Assembly (NCBI GenBank): GCA_965208815.1
Contig: OZ242357.1
Coordinates: 1,674,001 to 1,738,000 of the forward strand
DNA length: 64,000 nt
Source of the DNA: Bin55 sp009840545
Lineage (GTDB): Bacteria > Pseudomonadota > Gammaproteobacteria > Pseudomonadales > Azotimanducaceae
Reading direction: 5' to 3'
The notes beneath the pieces are model-generated. The model had not been told where the DNA came from. It was given only the letters and a program-made list of their open reading frames with translations, and did no database searches. Positions 26,670-36,357 of the stretch are shown here, piece by piece; positions within the stretch are counted from its first letter, which is position 1; the number at the start of each line of letters is the position of its first letter. The position numbers were made by a program, and so were the translations under genes.

Positions 26670-27769
26670 TGGATCGATCCCGTGATTCGATTCCAGCCTC
26701 TTCGAATCGTAGCGGCCGTACCGGCAATGACCTCGGCAAGCGGCTTCTTGGGCATGACCCACGACACTCCGTAAACCTCGGCCTCTTTGCAAGCATTCAT
26801 GATGTATTCATCGCTGGTTTGCAAAACGTCCACCAAATTAATCTTGACAGCACGCTCGCCATACCATGATTCCCCAGTCGAAACCACCTCGAGATCGACA
26901 TTGTCCCGGTGCTCTTCAACGAATTCCTTGAATAAACCATGGGTGTCCTCTATTTCCTCTTTGAACTTGGATCGGGCTGCATCCGTATTTTCTCCAAATA
27001 CCGAAAGGGTACGTTTGTACTGACCTGCTGTGAAGACTTCATAGTCCACATCGTGCTTTTTCAAGAGACGATTGAGATTCGGCAGTTCTGCTACGACACC
27101 AATTGAGCCAAGCACCGCAAAGGGGGCAGCAATAATCTTGTCTGCGACAACCGCAAGCATATAGCCCCCACTTGCTGCGACCTTGTCCACAGCGACTGTT
27201 AACGCTACTCCTGCGTTCTTCACTCGCAATAGCTGAGATGCGGCATAGCCGTAAGAGTGAACCATTCCTCCTGCACTCTCGACCCGAACGATGACCTCAT
27301 CTTGCTTCTTGGCTCGTGTGAGAACAGCGGAAATTTCGTGCTTTAGGTTTGCAGTTCTTGACGCTTCTAGATCACCTTCGAAATCAAGCACATACAAACT
27401 GCGTTTGTCGTTGTCTTCTTTCTCCTTGGATTCGTCTGTACTTGACTCTGAACCGTCGTCACTGGTATCGCTTGTAGATACTTCGTCAGCCGACTGTTCT
27501 TTGGCCACTTTCGTCTCTTTCTTGGGTTTCTTGGGCTTCTTGGCTTTCCGTGCCTTCTTCGCCTCTGCAGGCGTCAAAGACGCATGCTTCAGGGTTGACT
27601 CCATGTGTTCATAAAGTTCATTGATGTGTCGTACTTCAAGATGTCCAAAGGTGTCTCGGTGCTGCCGCTTGACGCTCGTGGCGATAGTTACCATGACTAC
27701 TGCAAGAATGGCTGCCGTAATGGTCCCTGCTTTTAGAAAGAAGGAAAGATAATCTAGAAAGAATTCCAT
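26666..27769 (-). CDS. sohB: SohB-type inner-membrane serine protease (S49)
   Basis: The 367-residue protease of the SppA/SohB family has an N-terminal membrane helix (residues 9-30). A charged linker follows, with a Lys-rich block (residues about 67-90) and then a Ser/Glu/Asp-rich block (about 92-120). The S49 domain has the catalytic Ser in VDKVAASGGYM near residue 200 and the general-base Lys in the QYKRTLSVFGE segment near 255. It degrades membrane peptides, acting in the periplasm or at the membrane. The linker with alternating charge blocks is unusually long. It lies upstream of the reductase gene and overlaps it by four bases. Confidence 0.92.
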   Translation of the reverse strand: MEFFLDYLSFFLKAGTITAAILAVVMVTIATSVKRQHRDTFGHLEVRHINELYEHMESTLKHASLTPAEAKKARKAKKPKKPKKETKVAKEQSADEVSTSDTSDDGSESSTDESKEKEDNDKRSLYVLDFEGDLEASRTANLKHEISAVLTRAKKQDEVIVRVESAGGMVHSYGYAASQLLRVKNAGVALTVAVDKVAASGGYMLAVVADKIIAAPFAVLGSIGVVAELPNLNRLLKKHDVDYEVFTAGQYKRTLSVFGENTDAARSKFKEEIEDTHGLFKEFVEEHRDNVDLEVVSTGESWYGERAVKINLVDVLQTSDEYIMNACKEAEVYGVSWVMPKKPLAEVIAGTAATIRRGWNRITGSIQ

Positions 27770-27861
27770 AGGTTCGGTGGTCCAGCTGTGAATGGTGTAA
27801 ATTCTGTGATCTTCAAGTTCGTCTTACTACTATGCCAACACTAGAGGATTGTGTCTAAGTA

Positions 27862-28203
27862 ATGAATAGAGACCAGTGCATCGAACGCTTGAGAGAGCAT
27901 TCTCGGCCCATTGCGTCTTTCGCCGAAGACATCACTGTTCTTTTGAAAGTGAAGAACGAAGCAATTGTCGTTTCTACGTCAAGGGGAGCTATCGAGAGCG
28001 TTGATGTGAAATCTGCCGAAGATGTACGAATTGCATGTTTCGACTTTGATACCTGGTCTACAGCGTTTGATCTTCTTGTCGGGCACATTGATCTAGCAAG
28101 CGTGTTTCTGAATGGCAGAATTCGATCCAATGGATACTTGACCCTCATATTTCCCATTATGTCGATCTTCCAACACCAACGTGGTTCCGTCGCCCCCGAA
28201 TAG
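27862..28203 (+). CDS. SCP2 sterol-binding-like protein
   Basis: A 113-residue cytoplasmic protein. The C-terminal half (WSTAFDLLVGHIDLASVFLNGRI, then NGYLTLIFPIMSIFQ) has the pattern of SCP2-like lipid-binding domains, in which a ...GKL.ieGd...a..l..lf motif is usual. The N-terminal half is less clear. It would hold a hydrophobic ligand. Its neighbours (sohB and nudC, on the opposite strand) give no pathway. The similarity is from reading motifs only. Confidence 0.55.
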   Translation: MNRDQCIERLREHSRPIASFAEDITVLLKVKNEAIVVSTSRGAIESVDVKSAEDVRIACFDFDTWSTAFDLLVGHIDLASVFLNGRIRSNGYLTLIFPIMSIFQHQRGSVAPE

Positions 28204-28217
28204 CGACCGGAGCTACG

Positions 28218-29060
28218 CTAGCTAGCCAATCGTTTCTGTTCATCCACAAACTTATCAATCAACCATCCCGATATTGCTGTAGAACCTGGCCGATTTGGCA
28301 GGTTATCGTAACGAAACCACCGCGCCTCAGCAATTTCTTCGTCGTTGCATGCTATTTCTCCAGAGTGGTAGTCTGCGTGAAATCCCAACATCAACGAATT
28401 AGGAAATGGCCAGGGCTGACTTCCCAAGTAGCGAAGGTTCTGTACCATCAATCCAACTTCTTCTAATACTTCGCGGTGCACGGTTTGCTCAATGGACTCT
28501 CCCGGCTCGACAAAGCCCGCAATCGTACTGAACATTCCGTGTCGCCAACGGGAGTTACGCGCTAACAACGCCTCGTCTCCACGTCGTACAAGCACAATAA
28601 TGCTAGGACTGAGTCGTGGATAGTTGATCAATCCGCACTTACTACATTGCTTTGCACGATCGGTAGGATGGTCGTCGGTGGGCGTGCCACAACGACCACA
28701 GAAGAGATGATCCTTGTTCCAATCCACCATTTGCTTGGCGCGACCAGCCAAGTAGAACATGCTCGACTCTACACGACCAAGCCAACTGTTCAGGTCTACG
28801 AGAACGTAGGGAGCTACTGGATTTCCCCGAGCCTCGATTGCATAGCAGTGTACGTCGCGCCAAGTTCCCAAGTAAATTTTGGCAACTATTTCTGCATCCA
28901 CCCAGCGAAACTCATCGGATGTGACTGGTCGCGGAACTCCGGACTCCACTATCGAAAGCAATTGGCCATCGATAAACACAAAGCAGTGCGAGTCCCCTGG
29001 GGTGCCATCCTCCGGTTCCCGTGCTAGTGAGACGAAACTATCTGGATCTGTAAGCCACAT
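28218..29060 (-). CDS. nudC: NADH pyrophosphatase / RNA de-NADding hydrolase NudC
   Basis: This NAD+ diphosphatase hydrolyses NAD(H) to NMN(H) and AMP and removes NAD caps from RNA. It is 280 residues long. Zinc ligands lie in CGRCGTPT and CSKCG around residues 120-145. The Nudix box GFVEPGESIEQTVHREVLEE sits near residues 183-203, and the NADH-pyrophosphatase motif SQPWPFPNS lies near residue 215. All features of the family are present. It is convergent with the SCP2-like gene, with 14 bases between the stops. Confidence 0.94.
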   Translation of the reverse strand: MWLTDPDSFVSLAREPEDGTPGDSHCFVFIDGQLLSIVESGVPRPVTSDEFRWVDAEIVAKIYLGTWRDVHCYAIEARGNPVAPYVLVDLNSWLGRVESSMFYLAGRAKQMVDWNKDHLFCGRCGTPTDDHPTDRAKQCSKCGLINYPRLSPSIIVLVRRGDEALLARNSRWRHGMFSTIAGFVEPGESIEQTVHREVLEEVGLMVQNLRYLGSQPWPFPNSLMLGFHADYHSGEIACNDEEIAEARWFRYDNLPNRPGSTAISGWLIDKFVDEQKRLAS

Positions 29061-29304
29061 CTGTTTGCCCGATAGCGATGAGCGGAGAGTAGTTTAATGA
29101 CTAAGGTCTCGAATCCATTCAAGAGCTAGACGCAACCAACCCTAGGGTGGTGTTGTGAACTGCATACATCGAGCCTCTGGCGGGGTGGTGTTGCCAAGTT
29201 CGAATCTGGTTTCGTCCGAGCCAGCTCTGGTCTCGATATCTTGCTATGAGAGTGCACGGACAAACATCCAGTCCGTTGCTAGCTAGCAGAATTTCATTCC
29301 AATT
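29061..29304. other. 244-base spacer with a short direct repeat
   Basis: No gene is seen. An 11-base direct repeat (gggtggtgttg) occurs at 29145-29155 and 29183-29193. A short T-arm-like string (ttcgaat between imperfect stems) lies near 29193-29224, but it does not fold with any nearby acceptor or anticodon arm. Confidence 0.4.
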
Positions 29305-30486
29305 CTAAAGCAGCGACCGAATCTGTTGCAATTCCACATCGGAAAGAGACTTCCGCCGAGCATCAGCTTTCTCCAATGCCAGAGCACCTCGGTGTCTCAG
29401 GTTCGAACGGTCTGTGTTTTTCACCCACGAGAATAGTCGTACTGGATCGGATTTCGCCCAGTAATCAAACAGGTTTTGCAAATACTCGCTTCGTTCGCTC
29501 TCTGCGAGCAGATCTCGCAACTCAATTGCTTCACTGAAACGGTCTCGGTCAACGAGAAACTCTCCCAATCCTCGACCCGCTACAAATTTGGCTCGACTAT
29601 CACCCATTTGAGCAAGGAACAACTTAGCTAACTGTACGTCTTTCCTTGCCACTTCGACCACGACTATGAACTCCAAGCCATTTTCATCATTGGTGTGTGA
29701 ATTACGTCGAGCAATTTTGAATGCACGTCTTGGATCTTCTTCTACAAATTTACGAAGCACTTCAAACCAAGAGTCAACCGAAGTTTTTCCTTTCCTGGAT
29801 CTAGACTCCAACCACCGCAATGGTGCCGTCCACGAAGAGTCCGACCAAGAAGAAATGACTTGGAGTTCGACCGAATCCACGTAATCTACATGTACCTTAT
29901 ATATCAAGCGGGCCGCTCTTCTCGGGGAGTTCCACGCAATGTGGCTTACAGCACGAGCTACCCCCCATTCCCGTAAGTCGTTCGTTAGAAGACTGGGACT
30001 TCTCAGAATCTCGTTTGGAACAGTACGCGCCCACTCATCAATGACAATTCGTCGTAATGGATAACGCAGATTCGTGAGCTCCAGTTTCGAGATGGCCTTC
30101 AATGCTTCCAAGGGGTCCCTATGCCCCCAGGCCATCACGACGGTCATCAAAGGCACATCCATCTGACTCTCATGGCATTCAACGGCAAGTTCAAAAGCAG
30201 GTAGGAGATCAGTTTCTGAAACTTGCTTAAGGAGGAAGTCCATGACCCAGGATCGTTCATAGACGTTTGGCATCGAGCGACAAATTGAAGAGATGAAGTG
30301 GAATTGGTAGTCTGAGACGTCGAGCCATGCAGCTGCAATGTCCCGTAGCGATGAGGTTCGAAAATAGCCAAGAAAGGGACTGTCAATCATCGAATGCCAA
30401 GCTCGTTCCAATTCCTCAACGGAAAGTTGGGAGTAGGACTCTTCGAGTAGATCGTCGACATCGTAGTCTTCACCTAGTTCGAGCCG

Positions 30487-30493
30487 AAGATCA
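30487..30493. repeat. target-site duplication, left copy (IS1380-type)
   Basis: The 7-base sequence aagatca lies immediately outside the left inverted repeat. The identical sequence occurs at 32194-32200 outside the right inverted repeat. Confidence 0.85.
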
Positions 30494-32193
30494 CCTTGAT
30501 ATCCGGTTAAGGTCTGCAGAGGTCGGATTCTAGATCATTCCATCCAACGCCAGATAGTTTTTGCTCTTGAATGGGACGAGGATGCCGCCACGAACGCCGA
30601 GTGTGCGCGAGAGTCGACGGGGAACCGCATATTTCGGCGCGACTGCGCGTTGGCGCGCTGGTTTTGCGAGTTTTGGGACGAACCGATTCGCGGAAGAGCG
30701 GAACTCTTCGCCGGTACGTGGAACATGTCGCCGCTACGTCAGTCTCGATGTCGCCCGACACGGCGCTCAGCTTGCGACGGTCTCCCCGAAGCTGTCCGCG
30801 GCATGAAGCAGCCAGGCCAGCTCCCAGTTCGAGCGCGCGAAGTTCAGATACAGACGACGGCCGGTGCGCACCAGCACGGCCACCGTGCGCATCAGGTGCC
30901 GGATGACGTAGCCGAGGCTGCGGCTCCGCGCCTCCTTGGGCAGCATGCGGTGCTGGACGGCCCGCACCAGCAGCTGGGCGATCAGGGCGCACTCGTAGTA
31001 CGCCTGGTTCGCCCGGAACCCCATGCAGCGGGGATGGTGCAGGTTCATCTCCCGCAGCGGGCCCTTGAACGCGTTCTCCTGCCCCTGCTTGCCGCGATGG
31101 CGGAGCACCAGCTCCTTCAGGTCGAGATCGTCGCGCGACACCAGGATCACGGTGTGCCGCGGAAACAGCAGCCGCTCCCCGCCGACCACTTCCTGGCGCA
31201 CCACCACGTAGGTCTGCATGTTGCGCCACCGCGTCGGGCGATGCGTGATCAGCGCCGCCCTCTCGTGCTCGTTGATCTCCTCCCAGTCCGCGTCCTCCAG
31301 CACCTGTGCCGCCGCGTCCAGGATCGGTCGCTTGGCGACCTCCGAGGTCACGCTGACCGAGTAGTCCCAGCCCCGGTCCTCGAAGTGCTCCACCACGTCC
31401 CTGCGGTAGTAGGCGTTGTCCATGCGCCCCCACACCGGAACGCCCGCCAGCAGCGGCTCGACGTCGCGCTCCACCTGCTCGAGCCAGCCGTGGGCGGGAT
31501 GGGTGTTGCCCGGCCGAAGACGACCGCTCACCTGGACGTGCCCGACGAAGGCGGCCGCCAGCTGGTAGCCGGTCTCCCCCTGGTAGTCCCTGGCCGCCCC
31601 CTCGAAGCGTCCGCCCCGCACCTCGATCTGCGTGGAGTCCAGAAACAGCGGCACGTAGCCCAGCTCGTCGAGAAAGTGCCGCGCCATCCCCGGAACCACC
31701 TCCTGCGCCATCTTGCGGCCCACCGCCCGCAGCGCGGCGACGTCCGTATCCTCGAAGCGGGCCAGATGCTCCCCCACCCGGCGAGGGCTCGGACGCTCCG
31801 TGAGACCCAGCAGCTCGCACGCCGTCCGGTCCCATCCCAGAACCTCCAGATCCGACAGGGCACCGTTCCCCAGGGCCAGCGAGGCGATCAGCGACCATGT
31901 CCGCTCGGCGTCCGGAACCCCCCGTCGCCGTCGCTTCAGAGAGCGCAGAGAAGAGAGCGCGCGAAACAGATCCAGTCGACGCGCCATGCGCGAAAGAAAG
32001 CACAGCCCGCCCGATCCCGTGAGATGGTGATTGCTGAAATCGACCTCGACGCGACGGGGATTTGTTATCATGCTCATACGCCTCCGGTGCGCACCTGACA
32101 GGTGAGTTGTTTGTGTAACGCTATTTTAGCGAAACGACCTGTTATGAGCGCGCCGGATTTTCTTTGGCAATTTCGCTTAACCGGATATCAAGG
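30494..32193 (-). mobile_element. IS1380-family insertion sequence, complete
   Basis: This is a 1700-base element with perfect 18-base terminal inverted repeats (ccttgatatccggttaag at 30494-30511 and its reverse complement at 32176-32193). It is flanked by 7-base direct repeats aagatca (30487-30493 and 32194-32200). One complete transposase gene lies on the minus strand. The interior is clearly more GC-rich than the surrounding DNA by eye. Perfect ends, perfect duplication and an intact transposase point to a recent insertion. IS1380-family elements usually make 4-5 base duplications, so seven is slightly long. Confidence 0.92.
30767..32077 (-). CDS. IS1380-family DDE transposase
   Basis: The 436-residue transposase has the IS1380/DDE_Tnp_1 arrangement. 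The first catalytic Asp is in VPLFLDSTQIEV (near residue 145), the second Asp in VWGRMDNAYYRRD (near 220), and the catalytic Glu in HRGKQGQENAFKGPL (near 330). The segment FRANQAYYECALIAQLLVRA after it is typical of the family. Alternative starts are Met1 or Met3. It is encoded on the same strand as the gene it interrupts. Long open frames on both strands across this GC-rich interval are shadows of this gene. Confidence 0.92.
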   Translation of the reverse strand: MSMITNPRRVEVDFSNHHLTGSGGLCFLSRMARRLDLFRALSSLRSLKRRRRGVPDAERTWSLIASLALGNGALSDLEVLGWDRTACELLGLTERPSPRRVGEHLARFEDTDVAALRAVGRKMAQEVVPGMARHFLDELGYVPLFLDSTQIEVRGGRFEGAARDYQGETGYQLAAAFVGHVQVSGRLRPGNTHPAHGWLEQVERDVEPLLAGVPVWGRMDNAYYRRDVVEHFEDRGWDYSVSVTSEVAKRPILDAAAQVLEDADWEEINEHERAALITHRPTRWRNMQTYVVVRQEVVGGERLLFPRHTVILVSRDDLDLKELVLRHRGKQGQENAFKGPLREMNLHHPRCMGFRANQAYYECALIAQLLVRAVQHRMLPKEARSRSLGYVIRHLMRTVAVLVRTGRRLYLNFARSNWELAWLLHAADSFGETVAS

Positions 32194-32843
32194 AAGATCA
32201 CGATCTTGGTCCATAGCCATCCTGTGGCCATAGACTAGAATCGCCTCTAGTGCGAAGGTTCTATTCGGTTCTTCAAGCTTCTTGGCTCGGTTAACAGCTG
32301 CCTCCAAATCTGTAATTGCCCATCCGCGAAACACCCCACTGATTAAGAATCTTGTGTCAGCAGAAGGAAAATTTAGAGCGACGTCCAGAGCTCTCTCGGG
32401 TTGTCTGCTCGCCATTTGGTTCAAGACGTAATGCTGCAGAATTCGACGAAGATTGCGGTCCTCAACCTTCTTCGATTGCTGGAGCATTTCGTCGAGCCGA
32501 GCATCAGAGGTGTTCCGAACCATCGAATGTATTGCTCGATACTTGTGAAAGTCTGTGTCTAAATCTAGTAGTTCGTCGATGTCTCTAACTACTGTGTCCC
32601 AAGGATTGATTGGCGGCACTTCATCAGAAAGAAGCCCCGCTCTCCACAGCAGTATGTTCGAAGGACTTACTTCCGCCGAATATCCGGAAGTGCTCTCATG
32701 AACATCAATCGATCCCGCAACACTGCCAGCTACGACTAGCAAGACAGCGATGCAATTTTTAGGATCGAACGGTTGACGAATGATGCAGTGCCGAGAGTCA
32801 AGCACCTCTTTGGCTGACTCTAGACTAGCCATAGTTCTTGTTT

Positions 32844-33824
32844 CTATGGTTTCGACTCAGTATCTTGTGTGGCGCGTTCTAATTCATCCAACTTCTCTAA
32901 CGCGACCTGAATTCGATATCGCTTGCCTAGCTCAGGAGTCGCGCCGTAACCTTTTGGTTTGTCGTACCGAGTACCAATCTGTTCATCAATCTGAAGTCTG
33001 CGTCCCGTCTCTCGAAGCAGTTCCGCATGAGGAAGACAACCGTTCCCGTACTCGACAACAGCCTCGACGAGGTGACCCACAGCGTTTGTGGGATACTTCG
33101 CTGACTCCTCAAGTCGTGACACCAATGCTTCCAAACCTTCTTTGCTCCGAAATAGCCCCAGTCCACGAGCTGCCTCAGCAGTGTGTCTTGCCTCAACCGT
33201 CCTGTCCAACAGTACCGAGATTCGAAGCTCCTGGTCCTTGTTAGACGAATACTCGCCTAAGTTGAGAAGAAGTAGCAAACTTTCAGGGCCATTGGGATTC
33301 TTTGATTCCCATATGATCTCGTGGCCCTCTGGATCTTTGGGGTACAGAACAGCTAGGATATTAGGAATCAGTTGCCACACCGATTCGGACTTGAAGACAG
33401 CCCTGCCGTTTCGAATCTCCATCATGTCGAGACCTTGGTTGGAGTGGAAGTCGGGACTTTCCGCAAATTCCGTATGCCACGTTTCGACAAGGAAAGCCTT
33501 GAGTCCTGATATTCTTTGGAGCTCCCGATCAAATGGACGAGGTTCTACAGGACTCCTGCCTCCCCATCCGACCCAAGATGCGTACCAGTTCATGGCGTTC
33601 AATGCTGCAGCCACAACGTCCGAGTCGTCCGAAAACAGTCCCTTCTCTAGAACATCGATGACGGTGTCGTTGTCCAACTTAGGATCGTAGATCCCTTCAA
33701 ATCCAAGCCAATCGTATAGCTCTACCCCTTCAAGATCAGCTGGAACGTCTTTTGCAAGAAGTAACGTACAGGACCCGACCAGCAGCACGCTAACCATCAG
33801 AGAGCTATATTTGAACTTCCTCAT
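32844..33824 (-). CDS. exported repeat protein of unknown function (possible lipoprotein)
   Basis: The frame opens at 33935, but the Met at 33824 begins a signal sequence: MRKFKYSS, then a hydrophobic core, with Val-Gly-Ser-Cys as a weak lipobox near residue 17. The mature part (about 310 residues) has helical-repeat segments such as DDSDVVAAALNAMNWYASW, EARHTAEAARGLGLFRSKEG and EALVSRLEESAKYPTNAVGH, which look like HEAT-type units. I do not recognise a named family. The stop is 11 bases before the start of the split helical-repeat gene, so the two almost certainly formed an operon and may encode partner proteins of the envelope. Confidence 0.65.
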   Translation of the reverse strand: MRKFKYSSLMVSVLLVGSCTLLLAKDVPADLEGVELYDWLGFEGIYDPKLDNDTVIDVLEKGLFSDDSDVVAAALNAMNWYASWVGWGGRSPVEPRPFDRELQRISGLKAFLVETWHTEFAESPDFHSNQGLDMMEIRNGRAVFKSESVWQLIPNILAVLYPKDPEGHEIIWESKNPNGPESLLLLLNLGEYSSNKDQELRISVLLDRTVEARHTAEAARGLGLFRSKEGLEALVSRLEESAKYPTNAVGHLVEAVVEYGNGCLPHAELLRETGRRLQIDEQIGTRYDKPKGYGATPELGKRYRIQVALEKLDELERATQDTESKP

Positions 33825-34047
33825 TTCAAAGTCTCCAGTTACACCCATGGGTGCATGCATACTGTGCAAGCCCAATGCGATTCTACACGTAGGGCGGGAA
33901 TTCTGTTTTGTCGAGCACTTGGTAGAGACGCTCATTTGGATGAGCGATTTCTCATCTACACAGCCTTGCTACAATTTTTGGATCGGCTCACAGTAGCTGC
34001 GCATACCTCACAACGCTCTTCAGTAACCCCTACTCAGGAAAACCACA

Positions 34048-35628
34048 TTGTCTGACCCCATTTCGATTTCAAACCCTGGATCCTCGCCTCGACTAGGACT
34101 GAAGACATTTGCAACCAATTTTCTGGGGTCTGCCCCCACCTGGTACAAGCAGACAATTGTTGCATTCCTCATCCTCAATCCAATACTTTGGTGGATGGCA
34201 TCTCTTGCACCTCTATTCGATGGTTCGTTTATTGGCGCTGCGCTTTCGCATATGCACACTGTTGCAGGTTGGGCTCTCGTGTTGGAGTTCATCTTTACAC
34301 TTGCGATGGCTCTTAGGTGCTATCCATTGCAACCGGGCGGGCTGTTAGCCATCGAAGCCATTGCATTGGGAATGACCAACACAAAGCACGTTTATCAGGA
34401 AATAGTGACCGGATTCCCTGTAATTCTTCTCCTGCTGTTCATGGTTACCGCGATCTTCTTCATGCGCGAGCTTCTTCTGTTCATTTTCACGAAGATACTT
34501 GTTAGAGTACGGTCGCAAATTCTCTTGGCGATACTCTTCAGTTCCGTTGCTGCGGTACTGTCGGCATTTCTCGATGCTCTGACGGTGACAGCGGTTGTTA
34601 TTAGTGTGGGATTGGGATTCTGGCACGTCTACAACGAAGTGGTAAAGGCGGATGACCCGCCAAAGGACGATGAAACCAGGTTGGAGCGCGAGAAGGAACT
34701 TGAGAAGTTTCGTGCATTTCTCCGCGGCTTGTTAATGCATGCGGCTGTGGGTACTGCAATTGGCGGCGTGATGACCACCGTGGGAGAGCCGCAAAACCTC
34801 CTTATTGCCAAGGTAATGGGGTGGGAATTCATCGAGTTTTTTCTAAGAATGGCGATCGTGACGATCCCAGTGATGGTCGTGGGATTTAGTACCTGCCTGT
34901 TGCTCGAACTAACCGGCTGGTTTCATTACGGAGCGAAGCTTCCCAATCCCATTCGAAACATAATGCAAGAATTCGAGAATAAGGAAGATATCAATCGCAC
35001 ATCGGGTGAGAAAGCCCAACTAGTTATACAGGCAATCGCGGCGATTTTGCTTGTTATAGCACTGGCATTTCACATTGCAGAAGTAGGTATCGTTGGTTTG
35101 ATGATCATCGTCGTACAAACTGCCTTCAATGGAATCGTTGATGAACATAGGATCGCCGATGGCTTTGGTGAGGCCCTTCCGTTTATTTCGTTGCTCGTCG
35201 TCTTTTTCGCCATCGTCGCCGTGATTCACGACCAGCACTTGTTTGCGCCAGTTGTTACTTGGGTTCTAACTCTGGAAGCATCCCAGCAGCCGGGAATGTT
35301 CTATATCGCAAATGGGCTACTTTCGGCAATTAGCGATAACGTTTTCGTGGCTACCGTCTACATAAAGGAAATTGAGACTGCATACCAAGCCGGGGCTATC
35401 GACCGTCACTTGTTTGACATTCTCGCGATTGCGGTAAATACTGGAACAAATATTCCTAGCGTTCTCACGCCGAACGGCCAGGCTGCGTTCTTGTTTCTCC
35501 TCACCACTTCGTTAGCACCTCTAATCAATCTCTCGTACATGAGAATGGTGCAAATGGCCTTTCCATATTTCGTGACAATGGGAATTACCGGATGGTGTAT
35601 GGTGACGTTTTTTCTATACCAAGGATGA
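34048..35628 (+). CDS. nhaB: Na+/H+ antiporter NhaB
   Basis: The 526-residue inner-membrane antiporter exports Na+ in exchange for protons. It matches NhaB over its length: an N-terminal FLGSAPTWYKQTIVAFLILNP segment, then about 12 helices, with MTNTKHVYQEI, SAFLDALTVTAVVISVGLGF and TTVGEPQNLLIAKVMGW as recognisable segments. The start codon is TTG at 34048, preceded by a CAGGA Shine-Dalgarno-like sequence at 34034-34038. The next in-frame ATG (34192) would remove conserved sequence. Presence of NhaB fits a salt-exposed, possibly marine, organism. Confidence 0.93.
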   Translation: MSDPISISNPGSSPRLGLKTFATNFLGSAPTWYKQTIVAFLILNPILWWMASLAPLFDGSFIGAALSHMHTVAGWALVLEFIFTLAMALRCYPLQPGGLLAIEAIALGMTNTKHVYQEIVTGFPVILLLLFMVTAIFFMRELLLFIFTKILVRVRSQILLAILFSSVAAVLSAFLDALTVTAVVISVGLGFWHVYNEVVKADDPPKDDETRLEREKELEKFRAFLRGLLMHAAVGTAIGGVMTTVGEPQNLLIAKVMGWEFIEFFLRMAIVTIPVMVVGFSTCLLLELTGWFHYGAKLPNPIRNIMQEFENKEDINRTSGEKAQLVIQAIAAILLVIALAFHIAEVGIVGLMIIVVQTAFNGIVDEHRIADGFGEALPFISLLVVFFAIVAVIHDQHLFAPVVTWVLTLEASQQPGMFYIANGLLSAISDNVFVATVYIKEIETAYQAGAIDRHLFDILAIAVNTGTNIPSVLTPNGQAAFLFLLTTSLAPLINLSYMRMVQMAFPYFVTMGITGWCMVTFFLYQG

Positions 35629-35652
35629 TCTAGTACAGAACTGAGTGTATAG

Positions 35653-36357
35653 CTAAGGGCCTTCGCCTTCTTGAAGTCGAGGCTTCAGGTCTCGCATGTA
35701 TGCTTCATGCGCCTCAATTTCTTCGACCGATGCACGTACAAGAATGGGACGCTTTCGTTCGTACGCGACAGGGTCCAACGTATGATCCTTCCTTTGGGAT
35801 TGCGACTCTGAGTCACTGAACAGGCCAACCTCACCTGCGGTCATTTTGATGTAGACCCGAGCGAGCAATCTGGCATCTACTAGAGCCCCATGAGCTTCTT
35901 CGCGAGTTGTCGTGTCCACGTTGTAACGCTTACACAATGCGTCTAGATTGTTGTATTGACGCGCATGTTTACGTCCCGCAATCTCTAATGAGTCGACCAC
36001 TTTGCAAACTTGATCCACACGTTCCTCGAAACCGCTGAGCTTGAGCTCATTGTTAAGGAACGGTATATCAAAGGAAGCGTTGTGTATGACTACCTCGTTG
36101 TCTCTCACAAAATCTAGAAAGTCAGACGCTATTTCCGTAAACACCGGTTCGTTGGACAGTCTGGCTAGCGAGAGACCATGTACTTTTTGCGCTTCTGGAT
36201 CGATATCTCGTTCCGGGTTCACGTACGCATGAAATTCCCGTTCAGTAATCTGGAAGTTGTTCACTTCAACGCATCCCACCTCAATGATCCGATGCCCCTC
36301 ATGGACATCCAGACCTGTGGTTTCCGTGTCTAGTACCAAAAATCGACTAGCGCTCAT
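35653..36357 (-). CDS. dnaQ: DNA polymerase III epsilon subunit (3'-5' proofreading exonuclease)
   Basis: The protein has 234 residues. The exonuclease motifs are Exo I DTETTG (Asp10, Glu12), Exo II IHNASFDIPFLNNEL, and Exo III HGALVDARLLARVY with the catalytic His and Asp. The C-terminal extension would bind the alpha subunit. It proofreads DNA replication. Its start overlaps the end of rnhA by 11 bases on the same strand, the usual proteobacterial pairing of these genes. Confidence 0.95.
   Translation of the reverse strand: MSASRFLVLDTETTGLDVHEGHRIIEVGCVEVNNFQITEREFHAYVNPERDIDPEAQKVHGLSLARLSNEPVFTEIASDFLDFVRDNEVVIHNASFDIPFLNNELKLSGFEERVDQVCKVVDSLEIAGRKHARQYNNLDALCKRYNVDTTTREEAHGALVDARLLARVYIKMTAGEVGLFSDSESQSQRKDHTLDPVAYERKRPILVRASVEEIEAHEAYMRDLKPRLQEGEGP

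Larger units (their letters stand above)
29305..32832 (-). pseudogene. helical-repeat protein gene split by an IS1380-type insertion
   Basis: The 5' part is 32194-32832 (213 residues from the ATG at 32832, with a membrane or signal helix near residues 27-41). The 3' part is 29305-30486. If the element and one copy of the 7-base duplication are removed (30487-32193, 1707 bases, a multiple of three), the two parts join in one frame without a stop: ...MDQDRDL then RLELGEDYDVDDLLEESY.... The rebuilt protein has about 606 residues. It consists of repeated helical pairs (for example TDLEAAVNRAKKLEEPNRTF, DPLEALKAISKLEL and DPRRAFKIARRN), a HEAT/TPR-like solenoid. As it stands the gene should yield a truncated protein ending four bases inside the element. 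Function unknown. Confidence 0.8.

Noticed and set aside
29193..29224. tRNA T-arm-like sequence, considered as a tRNA or tmRNA fragment or attachment site
   Set aside because: The stems do not pair well and no matching acceptor, D or anticodon arm lies upstream.
30507..32003. 498-codon open frame on the minus strand inside the IS1380-type element
   Set aside because: It is a shadow frame of the transposase in GC-rich DNA; the translation is Gly/Ala/Arg-rich low-complexity sequence without any domain.
30650..32098. 482-codon open frame on the plus strand inside the IS1380-type element
   Set aside because: It is antisense to the clear transposase gene, His/Pro/Arg-rich and without recognisable motifs.
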